DNA of 64,000 nt from JABAAE01 sp905480545. GTDB lineage: Bacteria > Planctomycetota > Planctomycetia > Pirellulales > Pirellulaceae. The stretch spans positions 124,001 through 188,000 of the forward strand of contig CALSOR010000015.1 in assembly GCA_943788025.1 (NCBI GenBank), in the 5' to 3' direction. Below, in pieces: positions 55,982-64,000 of the stretch (the stretch's first letter is position 1; each line of letters opens with the position of its first letter). The notes below the pieces were generated by a model that saw nothing but the letters and a program-made list of their open reading frames with translations, was not told the origin of the DNA and made no database searches. Both the position numbers and the translations under genes were made by a program.

Positions 55982-56168
55982 GGCTTTCTTTATGCGCAGA
56001 ACGCCGAATTCCGGTTGGGGAGTATAGGAGAACTTGAGATTTTCGCAACAGATCTATCCGTGAGTGCGTTCAATATAAAATAGGCAAGTGAATTAGTTTG
56101 AGTTCAAAAATAAAACTTAGCGAAGAAATCTCTCAAAAAACGTTAAGTCATTGTCGTTTAGTGGTTTA
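55982..56168. other. Part of the intergenic region upstream of the HTH-REC gene
   Basis: Divergent region between the lipoprotein gene and the HTH-REC gene. Apart from the promoter described at 56169-56213 I see no gene or repeat. Confidence 0.4.
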
Positions 56169-56213
56169 CGTCAAATTGATCAATCTTGACGAGTTCCTCA
56201 TGACCTGTATAAT
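56169..56213 (+). promoter_or_regulatory. Sigma-70 promoter overlapped by a palindrome (operator candidate)
   Basis: TTGACG (56186-56191), 16 bases, TATAAT (56208-56213): close to consensus. A near-perfect palindrome (56169-56191) covers the -35 box: CGTCAA, ATTGATCAAT (itself a perfect palindrome), one extra C, TTGACG. It points to the HTH-REC gene at 56373, leaving about 150 bases of leader. A palindrome over the -35 would suit repression, possibly by the HTH protein itself; that is inference. Confidence 0.65.
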
Positions 56214-56372
56214 CCGATCATCTTGGCAATTTCGGTAATATGACAAGCAGCGGCAACTCTGGCTGTTGAGCAAATTATCGTTCGCAAAAAACCGCTTCTG
56301 GTGGTAGTTTGCGGTTGCCACGTAGAATTTACCTACCCATGAGCGCCAACCATTGCTACGGAGAGGATGGTT

Positions 56373-56963
56373 ATGTCGACCAAGACTGTATTTACGACTG
56401 GTGAGGCAGCGAAAATCTGCAAAGTCAGCCAGCAGACGATAATCCGCTGTTTTGATAACGGATCTTTAAAAGGGTTCCGTGTTCCTGGTAGCCGGTTTCG
56501 ACGCATTCCGCGTGAAAAACTCTTTTCCTTCATGAAAGAAAACGGCATTCCCACGGATGCTTTAGAAAGCGGTAAGCGTAAAGCACTTATTGTTGACGAC
56601 GACCCGGAATTGGTTGAGTTGTTGGTGGAGGCGTTTGAGCGTGATGGACGTTTCGAACTAAAGACCGCAAACAACGGCTTTGAGGCGGGAATGAACGTTC
56701 GTGAATTCCGCCCTGACCTGGTTGTTCTCGATGTGATGTTACCGGATATCAATGGTAAAGAAGTTTGCCAGCGGGTCCGCTCCGATCCAAATTTGGACGC
56801 GGTCAAGATCATTTGTATTTCCGGAATGGTCGAGCAGGACAAGATCAATGATTTGCGTCTTGCTGGTGCGGATGACTTTATGGGAAAGCCATTTGCTGTT
56901 GATTCGCTTCTGGATCGAGCTTGTGAACTATTGGACATTGATAAGATAGCGACCGGAACCTGA
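56373..56963 (+). CDS. Excisionase-type HTH fused to receiver domain, DNA-binding response regulator
   Basis: 196 aa. Residues about 6-50 are a MerR/excisionase-like winged HTH: TGEAAKICKVSQQTIIRCFD, then GSLKGFRVPGSRFRRIPREKL. The C-terminal half is a receiver: ALIVDDDPELVELLVEAF, LVVLDVMLPDINGKEVC (phospho-Asp about 120), CISGMVEQDK and MGKPFAVDSLL (conserved Lys). The order HTH-then-REC is the reverse of most regulators and typical of planctomycetes. ATG 56373 is favoured as GGAGAGG ends 6 bases upstream; ATG 56367 would leave no spacing. A soluble histidine kinase follows at 57148, but a strong terminator lies between. Confidence 0.9.
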   Translation: MSTKTVFTTGEAAKICKVSQQTIIRCFDNGSLKGFRVPGSRFRRIPREKLFSFMKENGIPTDALESGKRKALIVDDDPELVELLVEAFERDGRFELKTANNGFEAGMNVREFRPDLVVLDVMLPDINGKEVCQRVRSDPNLDAVKIICISGMVEQDKINDLRLAGADDFMGKPFAVDSLLDRACELLDIDKIATGT

Positions 56964-57080
56964 ATTCTTCCGGTTTAGGGATACCAAGCTTTTTACTGTT
57001 TTTTAAATTTGATTCTCGTTAGAACTTTGATGAGTTAGCAAACGGGCATAGGCTCGGTTTTGCGATTCGCAATGGACAAT

Positions 57081-57108
57081 GCACCGTGTTCTGCGGTGCT
57101 TTTTTTTT
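57081..57108 (+). terminator. Strong terminator between the regulator and kinase genes
   Basis: GCACCG (57081-57086), 7-base loop, CGGTGC (57094-57099), then nine Ts. It ends the HTH-REC transcript about 120 bases after its stop, so the kinase gene needs its own promoter or read-through. Confidence 0.85.
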
Positions 57109-57147
57109 CGAAACGATCCTCTTCTCTTCTTTTAAGATTTCGAAACA

Positions 57148-58524
57148 ATGCGATATCTCCCTGCAATTAACTTGGCAGATGGGATTTGGCAAATTGCCCT
57201 TCCCGATGTTCATTCTATTGCGCTAATTGAATCCATCTGGAATCCCGACAAGCGAGAACGTGAAAAAGCCATTTCGCGTATTTTGCTGAGTAGTCCGCCG
57301 CTGCTGTATTGGGTTTGCGCGCAGTTTGCTGAATCATCAAAATTCGGCAACAAACCGCTATCAGGTTATTCCAGTTTTGAATTGGAAGAACTTTTGTTCG
57401 ATGTTGTTTCGGCGAATGTGCAGGCTCTGATTCGGGATAATGCAAATCAGCTTTCTTCGATTCAGCGAGTTGAGCTGGTTCTGCTGACGAAGGTTGCCTA
57501 TTTCTTTTCGATTCTGGATGACCGTTCGGTTAGCGTTTGCCATAAGGTTGTTTCGCGATTGGCCGTGATTGAGGGGTTACTGTTTCCTGGCCTGAGCGAT
57601 TCACTGACGGAGAGATTCAAATCGATTGTCGACGAAACTGTTGATACCGATTCAGTATTGCGGGATTTTAGTGCCACCGATTTTGAGGCAGCAACCGGAA
57701 TGGATGTTATTACTGCCGAATGGAATCACAATTTACCGTTCTTTTTGAATGGGCTTGGTGCGATGGATGTTCGACTGAAAAGGATGGACCAGCTCGAGGC
57801 TGATTTCGAAGCCGAGGTGGAGAAAGAAAAAATCGCTGCGATGCGGCAACTGGCTTACGGTGCAAGTCACGAGGTCAATAATCCGTTGGCAAACATTTCA
57901 ACCCGAGCACAGGCGTTGCTTCGCGACGAGACCGATCCAAAACGTCGAGATCGGCTGATGACAATCGATGCGCAAGCGTTCCGCGCGCATGACATGATCA
58001 GTAACCTGATGAAGTTCGCTCGGCCTCCGCGCCCGCAATTCTCTCGCGAGCAATTATTTCCATTGGTTGAAAAGGTTTTGCGAAGACTGACCGAATTGGC
58101 GAGGATTCAAGAGACTGATATCGAAATTGACGTTGATACGGCGATCTACTTTGACGTCGATAAAATCCAATTGGAAGAAATATTATTCGAGGTTGTCCAG
58201 AATGCGATGGAAGCGCTTCGCCGAGGAGGCAAAATCTGCATTCTGGCCAAATCGAATGGTGGCGATTCTCCGCTTACGATTAATGTAAAGGATGATGGTC
58301 CTGGCATTTCAAGCGAAGTGCGGCGCCACATATTTGACCCCTTTTTTTCTGGTCGAGAAGCAGGACGGGGGCTTGGATTTGGTTTGTCGAAGACTTGGCG
58401 GTTGATGGAGCTTCATGGCGGAACGATTCGAATCAAGGATGTCGATCAGGGCGCGAATGTAGAATTGCAATTTCCGTTGTCGCAAGCTGTTGCGGATGAT
58501 TCGGGAGTTGAATTAACTGCCTAG
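57148..58524 (+). CDS. Soluble sensor histidine kinase
   Basis: 458 aa without any transmembrane segment, so cytoplasmic. The N-terminal ~200 residues are helical (ALIRDNANQLSSIQRVELV, SVCHKVVSRLAVIEG) and resemble no domain I can name with confidence; a degenerate HDOD-like fold is possible. Then a HisKA domain with AYGASHEVNNPLANISTRAQ (phospho-His about 241) and an ATPase domain: VVQNAMEALRRGG (N box), VKDDGPGISSEV, FDPFFSGREAGRGLGFGLS. All catalytic motifs are present. The SHEVNNPL form belongs to NtrB-like kinases. It may serve the HTH-REC regulator just upstream, judged from position. Start ATG 57148. Confidence 0.92.
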   Translation: MRYLPAINLADGIWQIALPDVHSIALIESIWNPDKREREKAISRILLSSPPLLYWVCAQFAESSKFGNKPLSGYSSFELEELLFDVVSANVQALIRDNANQLSSIQRVELVLLTKVAYFFSILDDRSVSVCHKVVSRLAVIEGLLFPGLSDSLTERFKSIVDETVDTDSVLRDFSATDFEAATGMDVITAEWNHNLPFFLNGLGAMDVRLKRMDQLEADFEAEVEKEKIAAMRQLAYGASHEVNNPLANISTRAQALLRDETDPKRRDRLMTIDAQAFRAHDMISNLMKFARPPRPQFSREQLFPLVEKVLRRLTELARIQETDIEIDVDTAIYFDVDKIQLEEILFEVVQNAMEALRRGGKICILAKSNGGDSPLTINVKDDGPGISSEVRRHIFDPFFSGREAGRGLGFGLSKTWRLMELHGGTIRIKDVDQGANVELQFPLSQAVADDSGVELTA

Positions 58525-58631
58525 TTTGGTTCGCACCAATTGTCTGTCTTCTTTCGGGCGGAAGGATGGCGTCATTTCATTGAGTCAATCGCCACCAGGC
58601 AAGGCAGACGTTTGACATGCGATTCAATTCG

Positions 58632-59282
58632 CTAACCGATTTTGCGTTCGACTTTAAGTCCGGAAAAATCATTGTATGTCAGCAATATCGATCCGAATGA
58701 AGCATATCGGTCAAAGATCCTTGACAATAGAGGTGCGTCATTGGGCCAGGGAAAGACAAAAATCAGATCGAAATCGGAGATGTCTTTTGCAAGGTCACGG
58801 TACGCATCATCGAAATGAGTCTCCAACGTAATGTCACCGTCGTTTTCTCGATACGCTTGATCAACCAAGTCGTCCGATCCTTCGGGGAGAAAGCTACCCT
58901 CAACGAAATCGACATCGAGATCGTATTCATTCGCCAGATCAATCGAGTGTTGCAGGACCTCGGTGTTGATTTCGATTCCGCACGCTTCGAAGCCAAGAAA
59001 TGATGCAACGGATGCGACGCCGCCGAATCCACTTCCCCATTCGCACATCTCATTTCCGGACAATAGTTGTTGATCCCGAATTGAAATCAAGGCCCGGGCG
59101 ATCAATTCGTGATCGCACGCCACAAATCCCTTTTCAGCAAAAGGCTTGCCTTCGAGGAAATTATCGATGCGTTGGTTCATGTCCGTGACAAATTCCGCAA
59201 CTTCTGGCGGTAATCGCATCGATTCGTTGAAGTAAAGGGGGACTTCTTTTAAAACCAAGACCGTGATCCGAATCGAATTCAA
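58632..59282 (-). CDS. SAM-dependent methyltransferase-like protein
   Basis: 216 aa. EMCEWGSGFGGVASVASFLG is a class I SAM-binding loop (E-x-G-x-G-x-G type), followed by CGIEINTEVLQHS, DVDFVEGSF and DLIFVFPWPND in the usual strand order. No substrate can be named. An upstream part (VPLYFNESMRLPPEVAEFV) may be a short family-specific N-terminus. The start at 59282 is a TTG with no clear ribosome binding site; ATG 59219 would begin MRLPPEV and is the alternative. Alone on the reverse strand between a kinase and larC. Confidence 0.75.
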   Translation of the reverse strand: MNSIRITVLVLKEVPLYFNESMRLPPEVAEFVTDMNQRIDNFLEGKPFAEKGFVACDHELIARALISIRDQQLLSGNEMCEWGSGFGGVASVASFLGFEACGIEINTEVLQHSIDLANEYDLDVDFVEGSFLPEGSDDLVDQAYRENDGDITLETHFDDAYRDLAKDISDFDLIFVFPWPNDAPLLSRIFDRYASFGSILLTYNDFSGLKVERKIG

Positions 59283-59362
59283 TAAAAGATTAGGTTAACG
59301 AATTCTTTCTCGAATGAAAGTCACATTAGAAACATTCTCATCCAAGGGTGAGGGGTTTGGGA

Positions 59363-60529
59363 CTATTTGTTCCCAAATGCTGACTTTGCGGCCTGGTAGA
59401 CACAGTGAAGCGGCACGCCATGTTGGTTGGCGGCAAGAGCGCAGCGGTCGTGCTCTGGCGAAAATGATTTTGTTCCATTTGGTAATGAGATGACCTTGCC
59501 AGTGATCTCGCCGAATTCAGTTGTGACGACGCTCGCCTTCCGCGGAAGAACACTGCGTTGGATTGATTGTTGTCGAATGCCAAGCGTTTCTGTCTCGCGA
59601 AAAATAATCTGCTTTAATGCGTCGGCGTGTTCCCCACGGCAAAGGACGCTCAGTAAGATGCCTGGTCGATTTTTTTTCATTTGGATGCTGGTCGAATAAG
59701 CATCTAATGCACCTTTTTCAAAAAGTTGGTCGATACAGTATCCAACAGTCTCGCCTGGGACATCGTCCAAATTTGTCTCCAGCAACTCGACCTGCTCCTG
59801 CATTTTTCGCACTTCTTGCTCGCCAACGATCAGTCGCAATACATTGCCTTGCTCTTCAAGATCTTTGGTGCCGGCTCCAATCCCTATCGTCTCAATTTTG
59901 AGACTGGGAATCGCCCCAAATTCAGATGCAAGCGTTGCAGCGATGGCAGCACCGGTTGGCGTTGTCAGTTCTGACTCGATGTCACACTGTGCGAGCGGAA
60001 TGCCTTTTAATAATTCGGCTGTCGCGGGGGCAGGAATGCTAACATTGCCGTGTGCTATTTTGATTTGGCCTTTTCCGGTTGGGATCGGCGAACAGACCAG
60101 TTTTTCGATTCCAAGCAGATCCCATGCAATTGCCCCGCCAACAATATCCGCAATGGAGTCGATTGCCCCAACTTCGTGGAAGTGAACTTTTTCGATGGTT
60201 GATCCATGGACTTTCGCTTCGGATTCGGCAAGTTTTCCAAAGATTTGTTTGGCAAGATCTTTTTGCCGAGGCGTGATTGTGCTTTCATCAATCATCTTGA
60301 CGATATGATGGAGATGTCGGTGAGCGTGTTCGGGATCGTGAAGCACGTCAACTTTGAGTGCACGGAAGCCAAACTTGGTGACATCTTTTTTTTCGAGGCG
60401 ACAATTGTTTGTACCAAGCGAATCGATTCCAGACTTGACCGTTTCAAAATCGGCGCCGGCGTCGACACAGGCCGCTAAAAACATGTCGCCACTAATTCCA
60501 CTTTGACAATCTAAGTAGCCGACTTTCAA
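59363..60529 (-). CDS. larC: Nickel pincer cofactor biosynthesis protein LarC
   Basis: 388-aa CTP-dependent cyclometallase that inserts nickel into the pyridinium-type pincer cofactor of lactate racemase and related enzymes. MKVGYLDCQSGISGDMFLAA is the LarC start, with HFHEVGAIDSIADIVGGAIA, ELTTPTGAAIAATLASEFG and, in the C-terminal half, QVELLETNLDDVPGETVGY and KKNRPGILLSVLCRGEHAD. In Lactiplantibacillus larC is split by a programmed frameshift; here it is one continuous frame. The start is a TTG at 60529 preceded by AAAGGA, with no ATG in frame nearby. No larA, larB or larE lies in the window. Confidence 0.94.
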   Translation of the reverse strand: MKVGYLDCQSGISGDMFLAACVDAGADFETVKSGIDSLGTNNCRLEKKDVTKFGFRALKVDVLHDPEHAHRHLHHIVKMIDESTITPRQKDLAKQIFGKLAESEAKVHGSTIEKVHFHEVGAIDSIADIVGGAIAWDLLGIEKLVCSPIPTGKGQIKIAHGNVSIPAPATAELLKGIPLAQCDIESELTTPTGAAIAATLASEFGAIPSLKIETIGIGAGTKDLEEQGNVLRLIVGEQEVRKMQEQVELLETNLDDVPGETVGYCIDQLFEKGALDAYSTSIQMKKNRPGILLSVLCRGEHADALKQIIFRETETLGIRQQSIQRSVLPRKASVVTTEFGEITGKVISLPNGTKSFSPEHDRCALAANQHGVPLHCVYQAAKSAFGNK

Positions 60530-60721
60530 TTCTTTATCCTTTTTTCAAAAGTTGTTGCACAATTCACAAAAAAGCGATCGGCAAGCCCTCGTTCAAAACT
60601 TCTATGCAGAGTTACCGCCTTGAGTGGAAGTTTGCACGATTTTGCGTCATAATCATTGACTCGGAACCGACATTTAAGTCGATACATCGTTAGATGCAAA
60701 GGTTAAAGGATTGACGAAAAA

Positions 60722-61987
60722 ATGAAAGACGTTCTATCTGTTGTACTAGCTGGCGGCAAAGGTTCGCGTTTGGAACCATTGACTCGGGATCGGGCAAAGC
60801 CTGCGGTTCCGTTTGGAGGCAATTATCGCATCATCGATTTTTCGCTGTCGAATTGCCTGAATAGTGGCATCCGCCGCATGTTGGTTCTGACGCAATACAA
60901 GGCAATGAGTCTCGATCGCCATATTAATCTTGCTTGGCGACACTATTTTTGTCGTGAGCTGGGCGAGTTTATTGATGTTGTGCCGCCACAGCAGAGAATC
61001 GACGAGCATTGGTATCAGGGAACTGCCGATGCTGTTTACCAGAACATCTACGCGATCGAGAAAGAACGCCCGAAATACGTGGTGATTCTTGCAGGGGATC
61101 ACATCTACAAGATGAACTATCGCAAGATGGTCGAATACCACAAAGAAATGAATGCGGATTTGACCATCGGTGCGTTGAAAGTGGACCGCGAATCGGCAAA
61201 AGAATTTGGCGTGATGCAGGTCAATAATGATCAGCGGATTGTGGGTTTCGAGGAAAAGTCACAGGATCCTAAAACGATGCCTGGCGATGACCAGCATTGT
61301 TTGGCGAGTATGGGCATCTATGTCTTCTCGGCGCGGTTTCTTTTCGAAGAATTATGTCGTGACGCTACTGACCTCTCAAGCTGTCATGACTTTGGTCGCG
61401 GTATTATTCCTAACAACATTGAAAAACAACGTGTTTTCGCGTTTCCGTTTAAGGATGAAAATCGCAAGGGCGACGCGTATTGGCGCGATGTTGGAACGCT
61501 CGACGCTTTTTACGAGGCCAATATGGACCTGGTATCTATCGATCCAATGTTGAATCTTTACGATGAAAATTGGCCAATCCGAACTTTCCAGCCGAATGTG
61601 CCGCCGGCGAAATTTGTTTTTGGAAGCCGCGGCTCGACCGATCGAATCGGTCACGCTCACGATAGCATTGTTTGCTCTGGTTGCGTGATATCGGGTGGGC
61701 AGGTGAACCGAAGTATTCTCGCACCACATGTCCAGGTCAACAGCTACGCACAGGTTGAAGATTCGATTTTGTTTAACCACGTTAAGGTCGGGCGGCGTTC
61801 TCGAATTCGCAAAGCGATCATCGACAAGGGAGTGGAAATTCCGCCTAATACGGAAATTGGTTATGACCTGGAAATGGATCGAAAACGGGGTTTTACCGTC
61901 AGCGAGAATGGTGTCGTGGTGATTTCAAAGGGCGCGGTCGTCGATGAGTTTGTCTCGCGAACGCCTTCAATAAAACTGATGAAGTAG
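60722..61987 (+). CDS. glgC: Glucose-1-phosphate adenylyltransferase
   Basis: 421-aa ADP-glucose pyrophosphorylase, first step of glycogen synthesis from glucose-1-phosphate and ATP. Visible: LAGGKGSRLEPLTRDRAKPA (nucleotide loop and activator-site region), IDFSLSNCLNSGI, WYQGTADAVYQNIY, ILAGDHIYKMNY (catalytic Asp), GVMQVNNDQRIVGFEEK (glucose-phosphate site), SMGIYVF and, from about 290, the left-handed beta-helix with ILAPHVQVNSYAQVEDS. Length is normal. ATG 60722 has AAAGGA upstream. No glgA or glgB adjacent; divergent from larC. Confidence 0.96.
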   Translation: MKDVLSVVLAGGKGSRLEPLTRDRAKPAVPFGGNYRIIDFSLSNCLNSGIRRMLVLTQYKAMSLDRHINLAWRHYFCRELGEFIDVVPPQQRIDEHWYQGTADAVYQNIYAIEKERPKYVVILAGDHIYKMNYRKMVEYHKEMNADLTIGALKVDRESAKEFGVMQVNNDQRIVGFEEKSQDPKTMPGDDQHCLASMGIYVFSARFLFEELCRDATDLSSCHDFGRGIIPNNIEKQRVFAFPFKDENRKGDAYWRDVGTLDAFYEANMDLVSIDPMLNLYDENWPIRTFQPNVPPAKFVFGSRGSTDRIGHAHDSIVCSGCVISGGQVNRSILAPHVQVNSYAQVEDSILFNHVKVGRRSRIRKAIIDKGVEIPPNTEIGYDLEMDRKRGFTVSENGVVVISKGAVVDEFVSRTPSIKLMK

Positions 61988-62145
61988 GTTGCGATATGCA
62001 TCACGCCGCATTTTTCCATCGTCAATCTCGTTGGAACCGTTAGTTTTGGTCGTCAGCAGGTTGCGAGTTGTTCCGAGGTTGTACCGCGGTTATTGCGAGC
62101 AAAATTGAGGCAATGGAGTCGGTCCGGCCTCCAGAGGGGCATTTC

Positions 62146-62187
62146 GAGTTGCTAGTTTGGAGTCGCTAGTTTGGAGTCGCTAGTTGG
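62146..62187. repeat. 14-bp tandem repeat, three copies
   Basis: GAGTTGCTAGTTTG, GAGTCGCTAGTTTG and GAGTCGCTAGTTGG stand head to tail between convergent glgC and uvrC. Confidence 0.8.
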
Positions 62188-62209
62188 TCCATGTCACTGC
62201 TTCTTTAGG

Positions 62210-62241
62210 CAATTTCTTAATTCGACAATTTCTTAATTCGG
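62210..62241. repeat. 16-bp tandem repeat, two copies
   Basis: CAATTTCTTAATTCGA and CAATTTCTTAATTCGG lie next to the end of uvrC. The T/A-rich copies could help termination of the convergent genes. Confidence 0.7.
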
Positions 62242-63699
62242 CTATTTTTTAAACTGAGATTTGGCTCGAAGGATGTGATGGTAGTGCTGGGCGAATCGGT
62301 GGGCTTCATCTCGAACGTATTGAAGTAACCGCGAAGCGAAAGCGGTTTTGGATAACTTGATCGGCTCGGATTGTCCGGGAACGAAGACCTCTTCTTCCCG
62401 TTTTGCCAGTGAGAGCAAAATCGGTGGTGTGATTTCAAGAGCCTCAAACGCCTGAACAGCCGACGAGAGTTGCCCCTTTCCACCGTCGATCAGTAGGATG
62501 TCCGGAAAGACTTCACTTTCATCGGAAAGGCGTTTGAAACGTCGCGACACCACTTCATGAATGCTTCTAAAATCGTCGATTCCCTTTACGTCTTTAATTT
62601 TGAAACGACGATAACCTGGCTTAAATGGAATGCCATCGATGAATTGCACAAGGCTGGCAACCGTTTCTCCACCGCCAAGATGTGCGATATCTACCCCTTC
62701 GATCGTGCGAGGTGTTTCGGTTAAGCCAAGGACTTTACGGAGTCCGTGAAGGCCCTTTTTCGGATCAATGTAGAAGACTTCTGGTTGGGCGTGGGTGTCA
62801 AGCTCGCCACGTTCATCAAGTTTCTCCAGCATTGAAATTTCGTCACGCAGCTGGGCGGCGTCCTCAAACTTCAGCTCCTTTGAGGCCACTTGCATTTCTT
62901 TTTTTAATTGGCCAATCAGACGTTTCTTGTTGCCCGCAAGAAACATTTGTAAGCGTTTGATATCTTTTCGATACGCCTCCTTGCTAATGCGCAGGTTGCA
63001 TGGCGCAGTGCACTGTTTAATGCTTGCCAGCAAACAGGGGCGAAACCATTTCCATCGCTGATCATCCTCATCAATATCAAGTGAACATGTTCTGAATTTG
63101 AAGATGCGCTGCAAGACCTGGATTGCACCGCGAAGCGCGCCTGCGCTTGGAAACGGGCCGTAGAGCTTCACGCCTTTGGTCGGTGGCGTACGAGTTAACT
63201 CAACTCTCGGAAAATCCTCGCCAGTGGTGATCATTAAATAAGGGAACGACTTATCGTCCTTTTGTTCTTTGTTATTTCGCGGTTGGATGTCTTTGATCAA
63301 TCTGGATTCAACCAGCAACGCATCGACTTCACTTTCGCATTCCATGTAATCAACGTCGGCGATCTCGTGTAGCCAATTGGCCAGTCGAGATTCTTCTTCT
63401 GCAGCTTTCAGGAAATAGCTGCTTGCTCGGCTGCGCAGGTTTTTTGCTTTCCCCACATAGATGACTACGCCAGACTCGTCTTTGAACAAGTAAACACCGG
63501 GCGATTGTGGAAACGTTCGCACTTTTTCCGCGGGTGAAAGCTCTTGAACCTGTTCCGAGTTGCTGTCCCCAACCGCATTTCGCCCGGCCGCGTCATTTGC
63601 ATTTGACGATTCTCCATCGATTTCGGCCTCATTCGCCGAATCGGTGCCTTGGGTTGGCATCGTGGACGCGCTCGCTTTTCGGGCTTTTTGCTTACTCAT
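62242..63699 (-). CDS. uvrC: Excinuclease ABC subunit UvrC, short form
   Basis: 485-aa nuclease of nucleotide excision repair, acting with UvrA and UvrB. After a Ser/Asn-rich N-terminal stretch of about 55 residues: GIY-YIG domain SPGVYLFKDESGVVIYVGKA, CLLASIKQCTAPC, UVR motif ELKFEDAAQLRDEISMLEKL (UvrB contact) and the C-terminal nuclease domain with IEGVDIAHLGGGETVASLVQ, LLIDGGKGQLSSAVQA and RDEAHRFAQHYHHILR. It stops there: the helix-hairpin-helix domain of the usual ~600-aa UvrC is absent. ATG 63699. Confidence 0.95.
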   Translation of the reverse strand: MSKQKARKASASTMPTQGTDSANEAEIDGESSNANDAAGRNAVGDSNSEQVQELSPAEKVRTFPQSPGVYLFKDESGVVIYVGKAKNLRSRASSYFLKAAEEESRLANWLHEIADVDYMECESEVDALLVESRLIKDIQPRNNKEQKDDKSFPYLMITTGEDFPRVELTRTPPTKGVKLYGPFPSAGALRGAIQVLQRIFKFRTCSLDIDEDDQRWKWFRPCLLASIKQCTAPCNLRISKEAYRKDIKRLQMFLAGNKKRLIGQLKKEMQVASKELKFEDAAQLRDEISMLEKLDERGELDTHAQPEVFYIDPKKGLHGLRKVLGLTETPRTIEGVDIAHLGGGETVASLVQFIDGIPFKPGYRRFKIKDVKGIDDFRSIHEVVSRRFKRLSDESEVFPDILLIDGGKGQLSSAVQAFEALEITPPILLSLAKREEEVFVPGQSEPIKLSKTAFASRLLQYVRDEAHRFAQHYHHILRAKSQFKK

Positions 63700-64000
63700 T
63701 TCTGGCTTTCAACATCGACATATGATAGCTGTTTTTTGTTGCTCCGAATATCGACCAAACGTACGGCGTCCCGAAAAACGTGAAGTTGAGTCGGTTGTAC
63801 AGAACCGGTTGGCGTGTTGCTAGCAATATTGGAATCTTCTAAATCAATCTAGGAGCAATCGCATCCGATAGATTAGGGTGTGAAACAATCGATTGGTGCA
63901 AGGCAAGAAAGCTGTGAACGAAATTCGTTCACACGCGTTTAGTGCTTAACTGGCATGTTCCGCATGGGAAAACATCCAATTAATCGATCTAAATGATCGT
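63700..64000. other. Intergenic end of window
   Basis: About 300 bases upstream of uvrC with no supported gene; probably contains its promoter. Confidence 0.4.

Noticed and set aside
1..64000. CRISPR array, prophage, tRNA or rRNA
   Set aside because: No regularly spaced repeats, phage structural genes, cloverleaf with TTCGANTC arm, or rRNA core sequence was recognised by eye; a tRNA scan would settle it.

Overview
The window looks like a chromosome segment of a planctomycete, most likely a member of the Pirellulales of fairly low GC. The reasons are the LL-diaminopimelate aminotransferase route to lysine and diaminopimelate, a giant cadherin-repeat protein whose N-terminus carries the LEDRILFD motif followed by a DUF4347 domain, small proteins joining an excisionase-type HTH to a receiver domain, a DUF6807-type secreted protein, and a short UvrC without helix-hairpin-helix. 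No rRNA, tRNA, CRISPR array, prophage or intact insertion sequence was recognised.

Layout. 1-8 kb: a ROK sugar kinase (cut by the window edge), a poly-Asp protein, isoleucyl-tRNA synthetase of the archaeal/eukaryotic type, a coiled-coil protein and dapL. 8-19 kb: an intergenic region with a 26-bp perfect inverted repeat, then a surface/signalling locus: a ~1925-aa DUF4347/cadherin adhesin-like protein (split by a frameshift at a G8 tract), a hybrid histidine kinase with HPt, and a REC-HD-GYP regulator. 19-25 kb: the reverse-strand flagellar operon fliE-fliF-fliG-fliH-fliI-fliJ. 25-30 kb: motA (no motB), an HDOD protein, soluble transhydrogenase SthA and an HDOD-GGDEF protein. 30-35 kb: a small membrane protein, a TrhO-RluA fusion and a GspF-like protein. 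35-44 kb (reverse): a three-gene module of an 1828-aa AAA 'DNA repair' ATPase, a YqiK-type flotillin and a YqiJ-type membrane protein.

44-48 kb is a patch of disrupted genes: a degraded secreted protein gene, a TlpA-type lipoprotein with TGA exactly at the first Cys of its CxxC motif plus a later frameshift, and a frameshifted DUF6807 gene, with a NUDIX hydrolase among them. 48-54 kb: sugar isomerase/epimerase, lipoprotein, YgfZ, M48 lipoprotein protease, CDF transporter, and SenB (selenosugar synthase of selenoneine biosynthesis) standing alone. 55-64 kb: a DUF6655-like lipoprotein, a promoter with a palindrome driving an HTH-REC regulator, a soluble histidine kinase, a methyltransferase, LarC, GlgC and UvrC.

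The strongest leads are: (1) the adhesin locus, with two possible phase-variation signals (inverted repeats upstream and a G8 tract in the gene) next to HD-GYP and flagellar genes; (2) two independent hints of selenium metabolism, SenB and the TGA-at-Cys TlpA gene with a SECIS-like hairpin, though that gene lies in a decaying neighbourhood; (3) the TrhO-RluA fusion; (4) the ATPase-flotillin-YqiJ module. Three of the disruptions lie in homopolymers, so consensus error has to be excluded first.
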